Notes under the pieces: generated by a model | The model's input: only the letters and a program-made list of their open reading frames with translations | The model's database searches: none | What the model was told of the DNA's origin: nothing | In this document: positions 40,518 to 48,806 of the stretch, one piece after another | How the letters are laid out: each line of letters opens with the position of its first letter | How positions within the stretch are numbered: the stretch's first letter is position 1 | Program-made: the position numbers and the translations under genes | NCBI GenBank assembly: GCA_038143955.1 | Contig: JAYQMT010000005.1 | Location: 682,001 to 746,000 of the forward strand | Length of the DNA: 64,000 nucleotides | DNA from: Porticoccus sp038143955 | GTDB lineage: Bacteria > Pseudomonadota > Gammaproteobacteria > Pseudomonadales > Porticoccaceae | Direction: 5' to 3'

Positions 40518-41345
40518 TTAACGGTGACACTTAATATGTATTGGTGCATATGATTCGCTTTGCACTATTTCTACCATTGACTCTCTTATTAGTTCCATAA
40601 GAGCTAAAAAAGTACCTATTACCCCTGCTCTTCCCTCATTCAAATCGAATAAGTTATTAAAGGGTATGAAGTTTTCGCTACTCAAGGAACTCAAGATTCT
40701 AGACATCCTCTCTCGAGTAGAAATCATATCAAGCTTAATTTTATGGTGCTCATGCATATCAATTCTCTGTAGAACCCTCGACATAGCAAATAGAATTTCT
40801 TGGATAGCTACTTCAGGATATTTTTTTATTATTTTCATGTCTGGGTCTTCAGCTGTAGCTATAAAATTATCTCTCTCAAGCCTTGGTAGATGATCTATAT
40901 CTTCTGCTGCCCTCTTAAAACGCTCATATTCTTGTAAGCGAAGAATTAATGAAGCCCGAGGATCATCTTCTTCAATTTCTTTTTCTTTTGGTAGAAGCAT
41001 TCTTGACTTAATTTCAGCGAGCATTGCTGCCATCAATAGATATTCTGAAACTAACTCAAGCTGCATTGCTTCCATTAAGTTTATATAGCTCATGTATTGA
41101 TGTGTAATTTCAGCTACATTTATTTCCAATATATTAAGATTTTGACGCTTTATCATATACAGGAGTAGGTCAAGAGGGCCCTCAAATGCCTCTAGAAAAA
41201 TCTCTAATGCATTTGGTGGTATATATAAGTCTTTTGGTGTTTCGGTAACTGACGAACCCACAAGAACTCTAGAAGATCTTTTATTATCTTCCAATTCTTT
41301 CGGGGCATTACTATGGAGATATCCAGACTCTTCTTCTTTTGACAT
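40518..41345 (-). CDS. scpA: Segregation and condensation protein A (kleisin)
   Basis: Kleisin that bridges SMC heads. FEGPLDLLLYMIKRQNLNILEI and ITHQYMSYINLM are the conserved N-terminal half, followed by LVMAAMLAEIKSRMLLP-like LLMAAMLAEIKSRMLLP and a C-terminal winged helix with VIGTFLALMELIRE. ATG 41345 (MSKEEESGY) is preferred over 41372. 275 residues, intact. First gene of scpA-scpB-rluB. Confidence 0.94.
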   Translation of the reverse strand: MSKEEESGYLHSNAPKELEDNKRSSRVLVGSSVTETPKDLYIPPNALEIFLEAFEGPLDLLLYMIKRQNLNILEINVAEITHQYMSYINLMEAMQLELVSEYLLMAAMLAEIKSRMLLPKEKEIEEDDPRASLILRLQEYERFKRAAEDIDHLPRLERDNFIATAEDPDMKIIKKYPEVAIQEILFAMSRVLQRIDMHEHHKIKLDMISTRERMSRILSSLSSENFIPFNNLFDLNEGRAGVIGTFLALMELIRESMVEIVQSESYAPIHIKCHR

Positions 41346-41454
41346 AATTTTTATTAAATTAAAGATTAACACATTATACTGCGATTAATTTATTCAGCTA
41401 GCAACTGATTAAACATATAGCTTTCTAATATACTCATTAATAAAGTACAAACTA

Positions 41455-42069
41455 TCAAGCTCTTAAATCACCAATTCCTTGTCTAATTATTTCAGGATAA
41501 GAGCTACTTAAATCTACTATAGTAGTTAGGCCCTCACTGCAGTTTCCACCATCTATAATCAGATCAACGGCATGCTCTAATTTAATACGTATCTCACGGG
41601 GATCGGCTAGAGGATAACTATCTCCTGGCATAAGCAGACTTACACTCATAATTGGCTCACCCAGTGTCTTAAGTATAGCTGATATGATCGGACTCCCAGG
41701 CACCCTAAGACCAATTGTTTTTCGTTTTTGATGCAACAACCTTCTGGGAACTTCTGCTGTTCCTTTCAGTATAAACGTGAAAGGCCCTGGAGTATTAGCT
41801 TTAATTAAGCGATATGATTGATTATTAACTTTAGCATATACTGAAAGTTCTGAGAGATCTTGACACATTAATGTGAAATTATGCTCTTTATCCAGCTCTC
41901 TTATGATTCGAATTCTATCTACCGTTTTTTTTTCGCCAAGCTTACAACCAAGAGCATACGATGAATCTGTAGGGAAAATAAACAACCCACTTTTTTTAAT
42001 AATTTTTATAGATTGATCTATTAATCTAGATTGAGGGTTTTTAGAATGAATTGAAAAAAATTGACTCAT
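41455..42069 (-). CDS. yciO: YciO, Sua5/YrdC-fold protein
   Basis: Paralogue of the threonylcarbamoyladenylate synthases. MSQFFSIHSKNPQSRLIDQ, FPTDSSYALGCKLG, HNFTLMCQDLSELSVYAKV, NTPGPFTFILKGTAEVPRRLL and KRKTIGLRVPG match E. coli YciO closely over the full 204 residues. ATG 42069 starts at the conserved MSQFF; ATG 42072 is adjacent. YciO has no firmly assigned role in t6A synthesis. The rnm (trpH) gene often found next to it is absent here. Confidence 0.9.
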   Translation of the reverse strand: MSQFFSIHSKNPQSRLIDQSIKIIKKSGLFIFPTDSSYALGCKLGEKKTVDRIRIIRELDKEHNFTLMCQDLSELSVYAKVNNQSYRLIKANTPGPFTFILKGTAEVPRRLLHQKRKTIGLRVPGSPIISAILKTLGEPIMSVSLLMPGDSYPLADPREIRIKLEHAVDLIIDGGNCSEGLTTIVDLSSSYPEIIRQGIGDLRA

Positions 42070-42165
42070 CATGGATCCCAAAGAGATAATTTATTTTTTT
42101 CTATACGTAAATAAAATCTGCATTTATACAGCTTCCATTCAAATGGATTGACACTTCATGCTCGA

Positions 42166-42186
42166 TAAGTCAGTGATGATGACTTA
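42166..42186. repeat. 7-bp inverted repeat in the yciO/VC0807-like divergent gap
   Basis: TAAGTCA, 7-bp spacer, TGACTTA: perfect arms spaced like a dimeric regulator site, 62 bp before the plus-strand start at 42249. A TTGACA hexamer at 42148-42153 lies nearby without a matching -10. Confidence 0.55.
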
Positions 42187-42248
42187 CAATAATAATAGAA
42201 ATTTTAAATATGTTACTAATTTGTAAATTTTACCTACAAAATAATAAA

Positions 42249-42953
42249 ATGCCAAAAAATAACGCTACAAACGATAATCTCTTACTGAATATTGCTTGCA
42301 ATATAATAATACCTACTCTCATTTTAATTAATCTGAGCGATGATAATTATCTTGGAATAAGGTTCGCTATAATTACAGCTCTGGCTTTTCCGGTCCTCTT
42401 CGGTCTGAAAGATTTTGTAAAAATAAAGAAAGTAAACATTTTTTCCACAATAGGAGTGGCTAGTATTATATTGACGGGGAGCATCAGTTTGCTCGAACTT
42501 AACCCAATTTACATAGCAATAAAAGAGGCTACAATACCAGCAGTCCTTGGATTAGCGACTCTTTTTTCATTAAAAACAAAATTTCCTTTAGTTAAAACAT
42601 TTTTATTCAATGAAAAAATTATGCAAGTATCAAAGATATCTAACATAGTTGAAATTAATGGAAATAAAGAAAAACTCGAAGTTTATCTAGCAAATTCTTC
42701 ATGGATAGTAGCTTTATCTTTTTTTGTTTCGTCATTACTTAACTATGTTTTAGCTGTAACAATAATAACCAGTCAGCCAGGTACTATAGAGTTTAACGAA
42801 CAATTGGGTAAAATGACTGCTTTAAGTTTCCCTGTCATTGCAGTTCCAGCAATGTTGGTTCTGATGGGAGCTTTGATTTATTTGTTTAGAGGTATAAAAA
42901 AACTAACTGGTCTTAGACTTGAAGAGATAATTAAAAATAAAGATGCAACTTAG
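42249..42953 (+). CDS. VC0807-family integral membrane protein
   Basis: A 234-residue membrane protein with about six hydrophobic helices. NIACNIIIPTLILINLS, SLLELNPIYIAIKEATIPAVLGLA, and the C-terminal GTIEFNEQLGKMTALSFPVIAVPAML with GLRLEEI match, as I recall, the VC0807 family of gammaproteobacteria, whose function is unknown. ATG 42249 fits the family N-terminus; a longer frame upstream is not conserved. It occupies the slot where yciB (septation/intracellular membrane protein) often precedes yciI. yciI follows after 13 bp. Confidence 0.78.
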   Translation: MPKNNATNDNLLLNIACNIIIPTLILINLSDDNYLGIRFAIITALAFPVLFGLKDFVKIKKVNIFSTIGVASIILTGSISLLELNPIYIAIKEATIPAVLGLATLFSLKTKFPLVKTFLFNEKIMQVSKISNIVEINGNKEKLEVYLANSSWIVALSFFVSSLLNYVLAVTIITSQPGTIEFNEQLGKMTALSFPVIAVPAMLVLMGALIYLFRGIKKLTGLRLEEIIKNKDAT

Positions 42954-42966
42954 GAAAGGTAAAGAG

Positions 42967-43266
42967 ATGTGGTATACCATAAGCAGTGAAGATAAACCCC
43001 TCAGTTTAAAAAAAAGGTTGGCAGCTAGGCCTTCTCACCTAGCCAGACTAGAAGAATTAAAGAATCATGGAAGGCTTTTGGTTGCAGGGCCTCATCCAGC
43101 TATTGATAACGAAAACCCTGGTGATTGTGGCTTTACTGGCAGCCTAATAATTGCAGAATTTGATTCTTTGAATTCTGCAAATATATGGGCAGCAGATGAC
43201 CCATATGTTAAGGAGGGTGTATATTCTAAGGTCACTGTTAAGCCATTCAAAAAGGTATTACCATGA
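42967..43266 (+). CDS. yciI: YciI-like protein
   Basis: Small ferredoxin-like fold protein of 99 residues. MWYTISSEDKPLSLKKRLAARPSHLARLEELKNHGRLLVAGP is diagnostic, including the conserved His (PSHLARL) and Asp (ADDPYVKEGVY) pair proposed as catalytic in YciI. The substrate is unknown. ATG 42967 opens at the conserved MWY. It overlaps the next gene by 4 bp (ATGA). Confidence 0.9.
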   Translation: MWYTISSEDKPLSLKKRLAARPSHLARLEELKNHGRLLVAGPHPAIDNENPGDCGFTGSLIIAEFDSLNSANIWAADDPYVKEGVYSKVTVKPFKKVLP

Positions 43267-43595
43267 AAAAAAATCCATTTTACAACAGATATTTACTGAG
43301 ATTTCTAAGTTCAGCTACTTTAATCATGGTGATGATTTTTGTTCCTTATGTAACATCAGAAGAACCCCTACTGAGGAGTGAGGTTTCAATTGAAGAACAA
43401 AATAAAGTTTTAACTCGAAAGAACTCTATTCTGGAAAGTGAAAATGATATTTTAAGGGGTCAAAATGATCGGCTGTCTAAAAGCCAAAGGAATACATGGT
43501 TTTTATATGGGGCGCTCGCAGTTGTCATGGGCTCACTTTTGACATCATTTTTATCATCTTTTACCCGAAAAAATAAATATGATGAATGGAGATAA
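43263..43595 (+). CDS. Truncated TIGR04211-like membrane protein lacking the SH3 domain
   Basis: A 110-residue protein: hydrophobic N-terminal segment (FLSSATLIMVMIFVPYVTS, signal peptide or helix), a short coiled coil (EEQNKVLTRKNSILESENDIL), and a C-terminal membrane helix in TWFLYGALAVVMGSLLTSFL followed by a basic tail. The WFLYGA..V..G helix after a coiled coil is characteristic of TIGR04211 (YgiM-like) proteins, which also carry a bacterial SH3 domain; that domain is missing here. The frame is intact and coupled to yciI, so the short form appears real. Function unknown. Confidence 0.65.
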   Translation: MKKNPFYNRYLLRFLSSATLIMVMIFVPYVTSEEPLLRSEVSIEEQNKVLTRKNSILESENDILRGQNDRLSKSQRNTWFLYGALAVVMGSLLTSFLSSFTRKNKYDEWR

Positions 43596-43641
43596 TCGAA
43601 AACATCTAATTCTTAAACTTAACGATGAAAGGTAATATTTT

Positions 43642-44252
43642 ATGTACAAAAAGCTACTATTCACTCTTTTTTTATGGTTTTTGCGCAACTATCCTTCAGT
43701 TATGAATATAAAGATACCAGTGCTAATGAGTCAATCAAAAAAGTAACTAAAAATTCAAAGGTTCTTTTAACGACAAATATGGGGGAAATACTTTTAGAGC
43801 TGTACCCAAATGATGCACCTCTAACAGTTGATAACTTTTTAACCTACGTAGAAAAAAAATATTATGATGGATTAATTTTTCATAGAGTGATCCCTGGCTT
43901 TATGATTCAAACTGGTGGTTTTAATGAAGATATTAGTCGTATGACCCCTTTTGGCGGAAACATACCTAATGAATCACATAATGGTCTAAAAAATAAAAAG
44001 TATACGATTGCGATGGCACGTACTTCAGATCCAGACAGCGCAAAAGCACAGTTTTTTATTAATGTTGTGGACAATAGTAGTTTGGATGCGACTTCAGGAA
44101 AAGCTGGCTATGCTGTATTTGGAAGAGTTATCCGTGGCATGAGTGTAGCTGAGAAAATATCACGGCTTCCAACTCAAAGAGCAGCTGGAATGAGAGATGT
44201 ACCAACTGCAACAATAAAAATTATTAAAGCTATAATCATAGAAGATAAATAA
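43642..44252 (+). CDS. ppiA: Periplasmic cyclophilin-type peptidyl-prolyl isomerase (frameshift in signal peptide)
   Basis: Catalyses cis-trans isomerisation of X-Pro bonds. LLTTNMGEILLELYPNDAPLTVDNFL, FHRVIPGFMIQTGG (catalytic Arg), AMARTSDPDSAKAQFFINV and GYAVFGRVIRGM are typical. ATG 43642 (MYKKLLFTLF) and MVFAQLSFS together make a signal peptide once a T7 run near 43670 is corrected by one base, so the enzyme is probably exported (PpiA rather than PpiB). About 200 residues. pdxJ follows after 2 bp. Confidence 0.88.
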
Positions 44253-44254
44253 TT

Positions 44255-45025
44255 TTGAAAAGATCATTAAGTATTAATTTGAATAAAATTGCTCTTATTC
44301 GTAATTCGCGAGAAGGAAACTACCCAGACTTGCTAGCCCATGCAGATGTATGCATCAAAAATGGAGTGGATGGTATAACCGTTCACCCAAGACCTGACCT
44401 CAGACACATAACACCCAAGGATGTCTATGATCTCAGTAATCTAATTTCAAATACAAAGAAAGTAACAAATAAATCAATTGAATTTAATGTGGAAGGTAAT
44501 CCATTTGCTTCAAAAAAAAATAATTATCCAGGATTTATAGAGATTGTAAATTCTGTAATGCCGCATCAATGCACACTGGTTCCTGATACTACAAGTCAAT
44601 TAACGTCAGATCATGGTTTTGATTTAAAAGTGAATTCCGAAAAATTGTATCCAGTTATACAAAACTTGAAATATAATGGTATTCGTGTATGCCTCTTCAT
44701 GGATCCAGAAGAAGAGCAAGTTAGGCTTGCGGGAGAATTAGAAGTAGATAGAATTGAGCTATTTACAGGGCCATATGCAGCTGCATGGGGTAAAGAAGAT
44801 ATTGATAATATATTTGAAAAATATCTTATTTCAGCGAGTATTGCCAACGAATTAGGTATGGGAGTTAATGCTGGACACGACCTAAATTTACTAAATCTAA
44901 CAAAGTTCTGCTCTATTCCTGGCCTCAAGGAATTTTCTATTGGGCATGCATTAATAGTTGATGCTATCTCAATGGGTTTAGATAAAGCGATTGAGTCATA
45001 CATAAAGATAATTAAAAGTTCATAG
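44255..45025 (+). CDS. pdxJ: Pyridoxine 5'-phosphate synthase, Bacteroidota-like form
   Basis: Final ring-closing enzyme of DXP-dependent vitamin B6 synthesis. The protein has the TIM-barrel motifs of PdxJ, but in the variant GVDGITVHPRPDLRHIT, EFNVEGNP, PHQCTLVPD, GMGVNAGHDLNLLNL and IGHALIVDAISMGLD, which resemble Bacteroidota PdxJ (HPRPDERHI, NIEGNP, INAGHDLSL) more than the enterobacterial form (HLREDRRHI, IHAGHGL). 256 residues, intact. The only start is TTG 44255, two bases after the ppiA stop. Confidence 0.9.
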   Translation: MKRSLSINLNKIALIRNSREGNYPDLLAHADVCIKNGVDGITVHPRPDLRHITPKDVYDLSNLISNTKKVTNKSIEFNVEGNPFASKKNNYPGFIEIVNSVMPHQCTLVPDTTSQLTSDHGFDLKVNSEKLYPVIQNLKYNGIRVCLFMDPEEEQVRLAGELEVDRIELFTGPYAAAWGKEDIDNIFEKYLISASIANELGMGVNAGHDLNLLNLTKFCSIPGLKEFSIGHALIVDAISMGLDKAIESYIKIIKSS

Positions 45026-45057
45026 CTATCTTGAACCCTAAGAAGTTCATGGAGTAA

Positions 45058-45831
45058 TTGTGGTCGATACCAAAAGAGTACCTAAGCCGTAAAAATTTTT
45101 ATGAAAAATTTCTCACAATTTATGGAAAAAATCCAGTACTAGAGGCCTTGAAAAATCCTGATATAATTTTTCATAAGATACACATAGCTCAAACTAAAAA
45201 AATAACAGATTTCAGCAAGACAATCATAAAGGTTGCTGAAGAGCGTGGCATCGAAGTAATCAGTCATACCCGAAAATCATTATCAAGAATATCTAAAAAT
45301 ATAAATCAAGATCAAGGTATTGCGGCAGATCTATATTTCGATAACCATCATCTGTTTCCTGATTTTATGAACTCTATGCCTAAAAATAATTTTACCCTTA
45401 TTGCGCTAGATGGAGTTACTAACCCGCAAAACTTAGGTATGATTATAAGGTCCGTAACGGCCAGCCCCTGCTATGGAATTCTATTGCCCAATAAAGGTAA
45501 TGCAGCGCTATCACCACTTGTTATTAAGGCTAGTGCGGGAACATTGTTCAAGAGTACTTTGATAAAATGTAATAGTCTAGAAGAAGCTATCCCGAGATTA
45601 AGGGATAAGGGAGTTATGACTTGCGCCTTGTCAGGAGCAGGAAAAACATCAATTAGTGAATTTAAAATCGAATCTCCTGTTGTGTATGTTTTAGGAAATG
45701 AGACTACAGGAGTGTCTAAGAGCGTAAGTGATCTGTGTACGTATCAGATTAAAATTCCAATGAGTGGCGGAGTAGAGTCACTGAATGTATCGGTAGTAGC
45801 AGCCCTCTTAGCTTTTAATACCAGCTTCTAG
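45058..45831 (+). CDS. TrmH/SpoU-family RNA 2'-O-methyltransferase
   Basis: SPOUT methyltransferase acting on rRNA or tRNA ribose. Substrate-binding N-terminus (YGKNPVLEALKNP), motif 1 DGVTNPQNLGMIIRS, motif 2 VVYVLGNETTGVS, motif 3 IPMSGGVESLNVSVVAALLAF. It is not a close match to E. coli RlmB or TrmH, so the target is left open. About 257 residues. Start uncertain: TTG 45058 is in frame, but GTG 45060 lies 5 bases after GGAG and would reach the same protein if one base is wrong near 45090 (A5/T5 run). Confidence 0.85.
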   Translation: MWSIPKEYLSRKNFYEKFLTIYGKNPVLEALKNPDIIFHKIHIAQTKKITDFSKTIIKVAEERGIEVISHTRKSLSRISKNINQDQGIAADLYFDNHHLFPDFMNSMPKNNFTLIALDGVTNPQNLGMIIRSVTASPCYGILLPNKGNAALSPLVIKASAGTLFKSTLIKCNSLEEAIPRLRDKGVMTCALSGAGKTSISEFKIESPVVYVLGNETTGVSKSVSDLCTYQIKIPMSGGVESLNVSVVAALLAFNTSF

Positions 45832-45858
45832 ATTAGGATAATCAACCATCAATATAAT

Positions 45859-47886
45859 TTAAAACAAGTCATATTCTTCAAGCAGGCTTAGCAATGAATT
45901 CTCGTCTATTATTTCAACTGCTAGTTCTCTTGCTTTTTAAGCTTAGAGCCAGCGCCAGTCCCGGCAACAACGAAATTAGTTTTTGATGAGACACTACCTG
46001 AAACTCTTGCGCCTAATAGCTGAAGTTTTTCCTTTGCCTCAGCACGGCCCATCACTTCCATTCCACCAGTAAGAACCCATATTTGGTTTGATAAAGGTAA
46101 ATCACTATTTTTGTCTACTAATAGATCAGGCCAATTAATGCCGAAGTTAATTAGTTCTTTTATGATCTTTAAGTTTTCCTGTTGGGAGAAAAAGCTATTG
46201 ATAAATCCCGCTACTATAGGCCCTATATCTGGAACCCCTTCAAGATCCTCTAATTTTGCAGTTTGTATTGCATCGAGACTTTTAAAGTGGCTCGCTAATG
46301 AAAGTGAAGTTGCATCGCCAACTTCTCTAATACCTAGCGAGTAAAGAAAACGCGGTAGTGTAGTTTTTTTTGATTTTTCTAGCGCATCTAATAAATTATT
46401 AGCTGATTTCTTACCCATTCTTTCTAGATTGCTTATCTGGTCAATATTTAGATGATAAAGATCAACTATAGAAGCTATTAAGCCTTCACTAACGAGCTGA
46501 TCAACCAATTTTTCTCCCAGTCCATCTATATCCATAGCCTTTCTTGATGCAAAATGTTTTATTGCTTGCTTCATTTGTGCAGAGCAAAATAAGCCGCTAG
46601 GGCATCTTATGGCTGCTTCGCCCTCTATTTGAACTAGAGACGAGTCGCATTCTGGACACCTTTTAGGAAAGATTATTTCTTTTGTTATTTTCGGCCGTCT
46701 TTCAGCAATAATTTTTACGATTTGAGGGATTACATCTCCAGCTCGACGAACTATTAGATAATCACCAATTCTAATATTTAGCCTTTTCACTTCATCTTGA
46801 TTATGAAGCGATGCATTACTCACGGTCACACCCCCAACAAAGATAGCTTTAAGTTTTGCCACAGGAGTTATAGACCCAGTCCGACCCACCTGAAACTCAA
46901 CTGCCTCTAGTTGCGTAACATCCTCTTCCGCTGGAAACTTTCTTGCAATTGCCCATCGAGGGGATTTTGCTATTGAGCCTAGACGTTCTTGATAATTAAG
47001 ATCATTAACTTTGTATACAATACCATCAATTTCATAAGGCAGACTATTTCTTAAATTAAGGATCTTCTGATAATAGTTAGCACACGACTTAATGCCTTCC
47101 ACTAAAATTGAATTTGAATTTACAAGAAATCCCCATTCTTTTAATAACTCAAGAGTTTCCATATGTGTATCTGGGGTGGTATATCCTTGAATTTTACCAA
47201 GGCTATAAATTGACATCTCGAGAGGTCTAGATGCAGTAATTTTTGAATCTAGCTGTCTCAGGCTGCCTGCTGCAGCATTTCGTGGATTAACAAAAACTTT
47301 ACCACCATTTAATTTAGCTTGGTTATTGATTTTTTCAAAACCTTTCTTGGGCAGATAGATCTCGCCTCTAACCTCAAGAAAAATTGGGGTTTTTTACTTT
47401 TAATTTTAAGGGAACGGAATAAATAGTTCTTACATTTTCTGTAATATCTTCTCCATCTTTGCCGTCGCCACGAGTTCCACCACTTACTAAAATTCCGTCT
47501 TCATATAACAAACTGACTGCAACCCCATCAAGCTTTGGCTCACATACATATGATATTTCGCCTGTGACCTTCAAACGGTCAAGTATACGATTGTTAAAAT
47601 CTAGAAGCTCTTCGTTGCTGAAAGCGTTATCCAATGAAAGCATAGGTGTATGATGGGATATAGTTTTGAACTCTCTTAAAGCCTTCCCTCCGACTCTCTG
47701 AGTAGGAGAATCTGCTTGCTTCAGTTTTGGGTTATCAGACTCAATAACATTAAGCCTTTTAAGCAGTCGGTCGTATTCTATGTCGGGAATAGAAGGATTA
47801 TCTTTAACATAGTATGCATAATTATGCTTATTTAACTGGGCCCTTAAAAGTGCAGCTTCTGCTGCAACCTTATCGTTATCAGTCAT
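45859..47886 (-). CDS. ligA: NAD-dependent DNA ligase (frameshifted)
   Basis: Seals nicks using NAD. Ia domain (LNKHNYAYYVKDNPSIPDIEYDRLL), adenylated Lys in CEPKLDGVAVSLLYEDG, RTGSITPVAKL OB fold, four-Cys zinc finger (CPEC..RCPSGLFC), helix-hairpin-helix (IREVGDATSLSLASHF) and BRCT (WVLTGGMEVMGRAEAKEKLQ). ATG 47886. Frame changes in 47217-47400 (two) and in an A-run near 45940, after which KARELAVEIIDENSLLSLLE ends at 45859. About 676 residues. Next to zipA as expected. Confidence 0.95.
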
Positions 47887-47887
47887 A

Positions 47888-48706
47888 TTATGTTCCGGGG
47901 ATTTGTATTCTATTGAAGTCAATTATTCGCTGACGATAATGATCCTCTGTTTGCTTTGTGAAAGCACTACGACTGTCATCTTTTAGGTCACCATCGAGTT
48001 CTGTAGCAATTTTTTTAGCTGAATCAAGCAAAATATTAAATGCAGCAATCGGATCCACATGGTCCTCTATGACTAAAAACAGGCTTATACTCGGTGTAGT
48101 TAACTTTGACATTTGATCTAAATCAAAAATTCCGGGGTGTATAGAATTTGCTAGGCTAAAAATAATCGCATCTGAATCGCCAGCATTTTCATGATAATGG
48201 AAGATTTTCTTGGTACCGTAACGCAATCCATTTTTAAGAAAAATATTCAATAATTTTTCTCCATAAAATACTGTATTTTCTCTCGCTTCAAGATGAAGCA
48301 CCACGATACTATCTGCTGAATACTTATGACCAGAATTTGCATCTTTCATTGATTTTTTTTGATGAACTTTTAGTTCTTCTTGTTCTAAAGCTGAATGATC
48401 TGTGGAATCTATATTCAAAGTTGAGTTACTAATATTTATTGAATTGTCAGAATTACTTTTAGTCTCTAAGTTATTACCATCTCTTGTAACAATACGTGCT
48501 CCGCCACTAGGAAATTCAGAACGATCCTCATCAGACCATTCAGTTACTTCTTGATCTTCATTGGAAGCAGAATCATTTTTTTTATTTGGCATTTGTATAT
48601 TTTCATAACGAGAGTTTCGGATACGACGCATGATTTGCAACGTAGTTGCTAAGGCAACCACAGCACCTAATGCTATTATCATTTCTCGCGGGCCTACTTC
48701 AATCAT
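47888..48706 (-). CDS. zipA: Cell division protein ZipA
   Basis: Anchors FtsZ to the inner membrane. N-terminal membrane helix MIIALGAVVALATTLQIMRRI followed by an acidic, Ser/Asn-rich linker (about residues 40-120), then the C-terminal FtsZ-binding domain with VVLHLEARENTVFYGEKLLNIFLKNGLRYG and GIFDLDQMSKLTTPSISLFL. 272 residues, intact, ATG 48706. The linker has Asn/Ser in place of the usual Pro/Gln, in keeping with the AT-rich genome. In the smc-zipA-ligA order; the ligA ATG lies 1 bp after the stop. Confidence 0.93.
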   Translation of the reverse strand: MIEVGPREMIIALGAVVALATTLQIMRRIRNSRYENIQMPNKKNDSASNEDQEVTEWSDEDRSEFPSGGARIVTRDGNNLETKSNSDNSINISNSTLNIDSTDHSALEQEELKVHQKKSMKDANSGHKYSADSIVVLHLEARENTVFYGEKLLNIFLKNGLRYGTKKIFHYHENAGDSDAIIFSLANSIHPGIFDLDQMSKLTTPSISLFLVIEDHVDPIAAFNILLDSAKKIATELDGDLKDDSRSAFTKQTEDHYRQRIIDFNRIQIPGT

Positions 48707-48806
48707 TTAGCGCCTATGACTTATTAAAATTAAAAGTTACTTTAATACAACTTACCTAAAATTAAAATTGTATATTTTTAATAAAAAAACTTTATTGTTT
48801 TTATAT

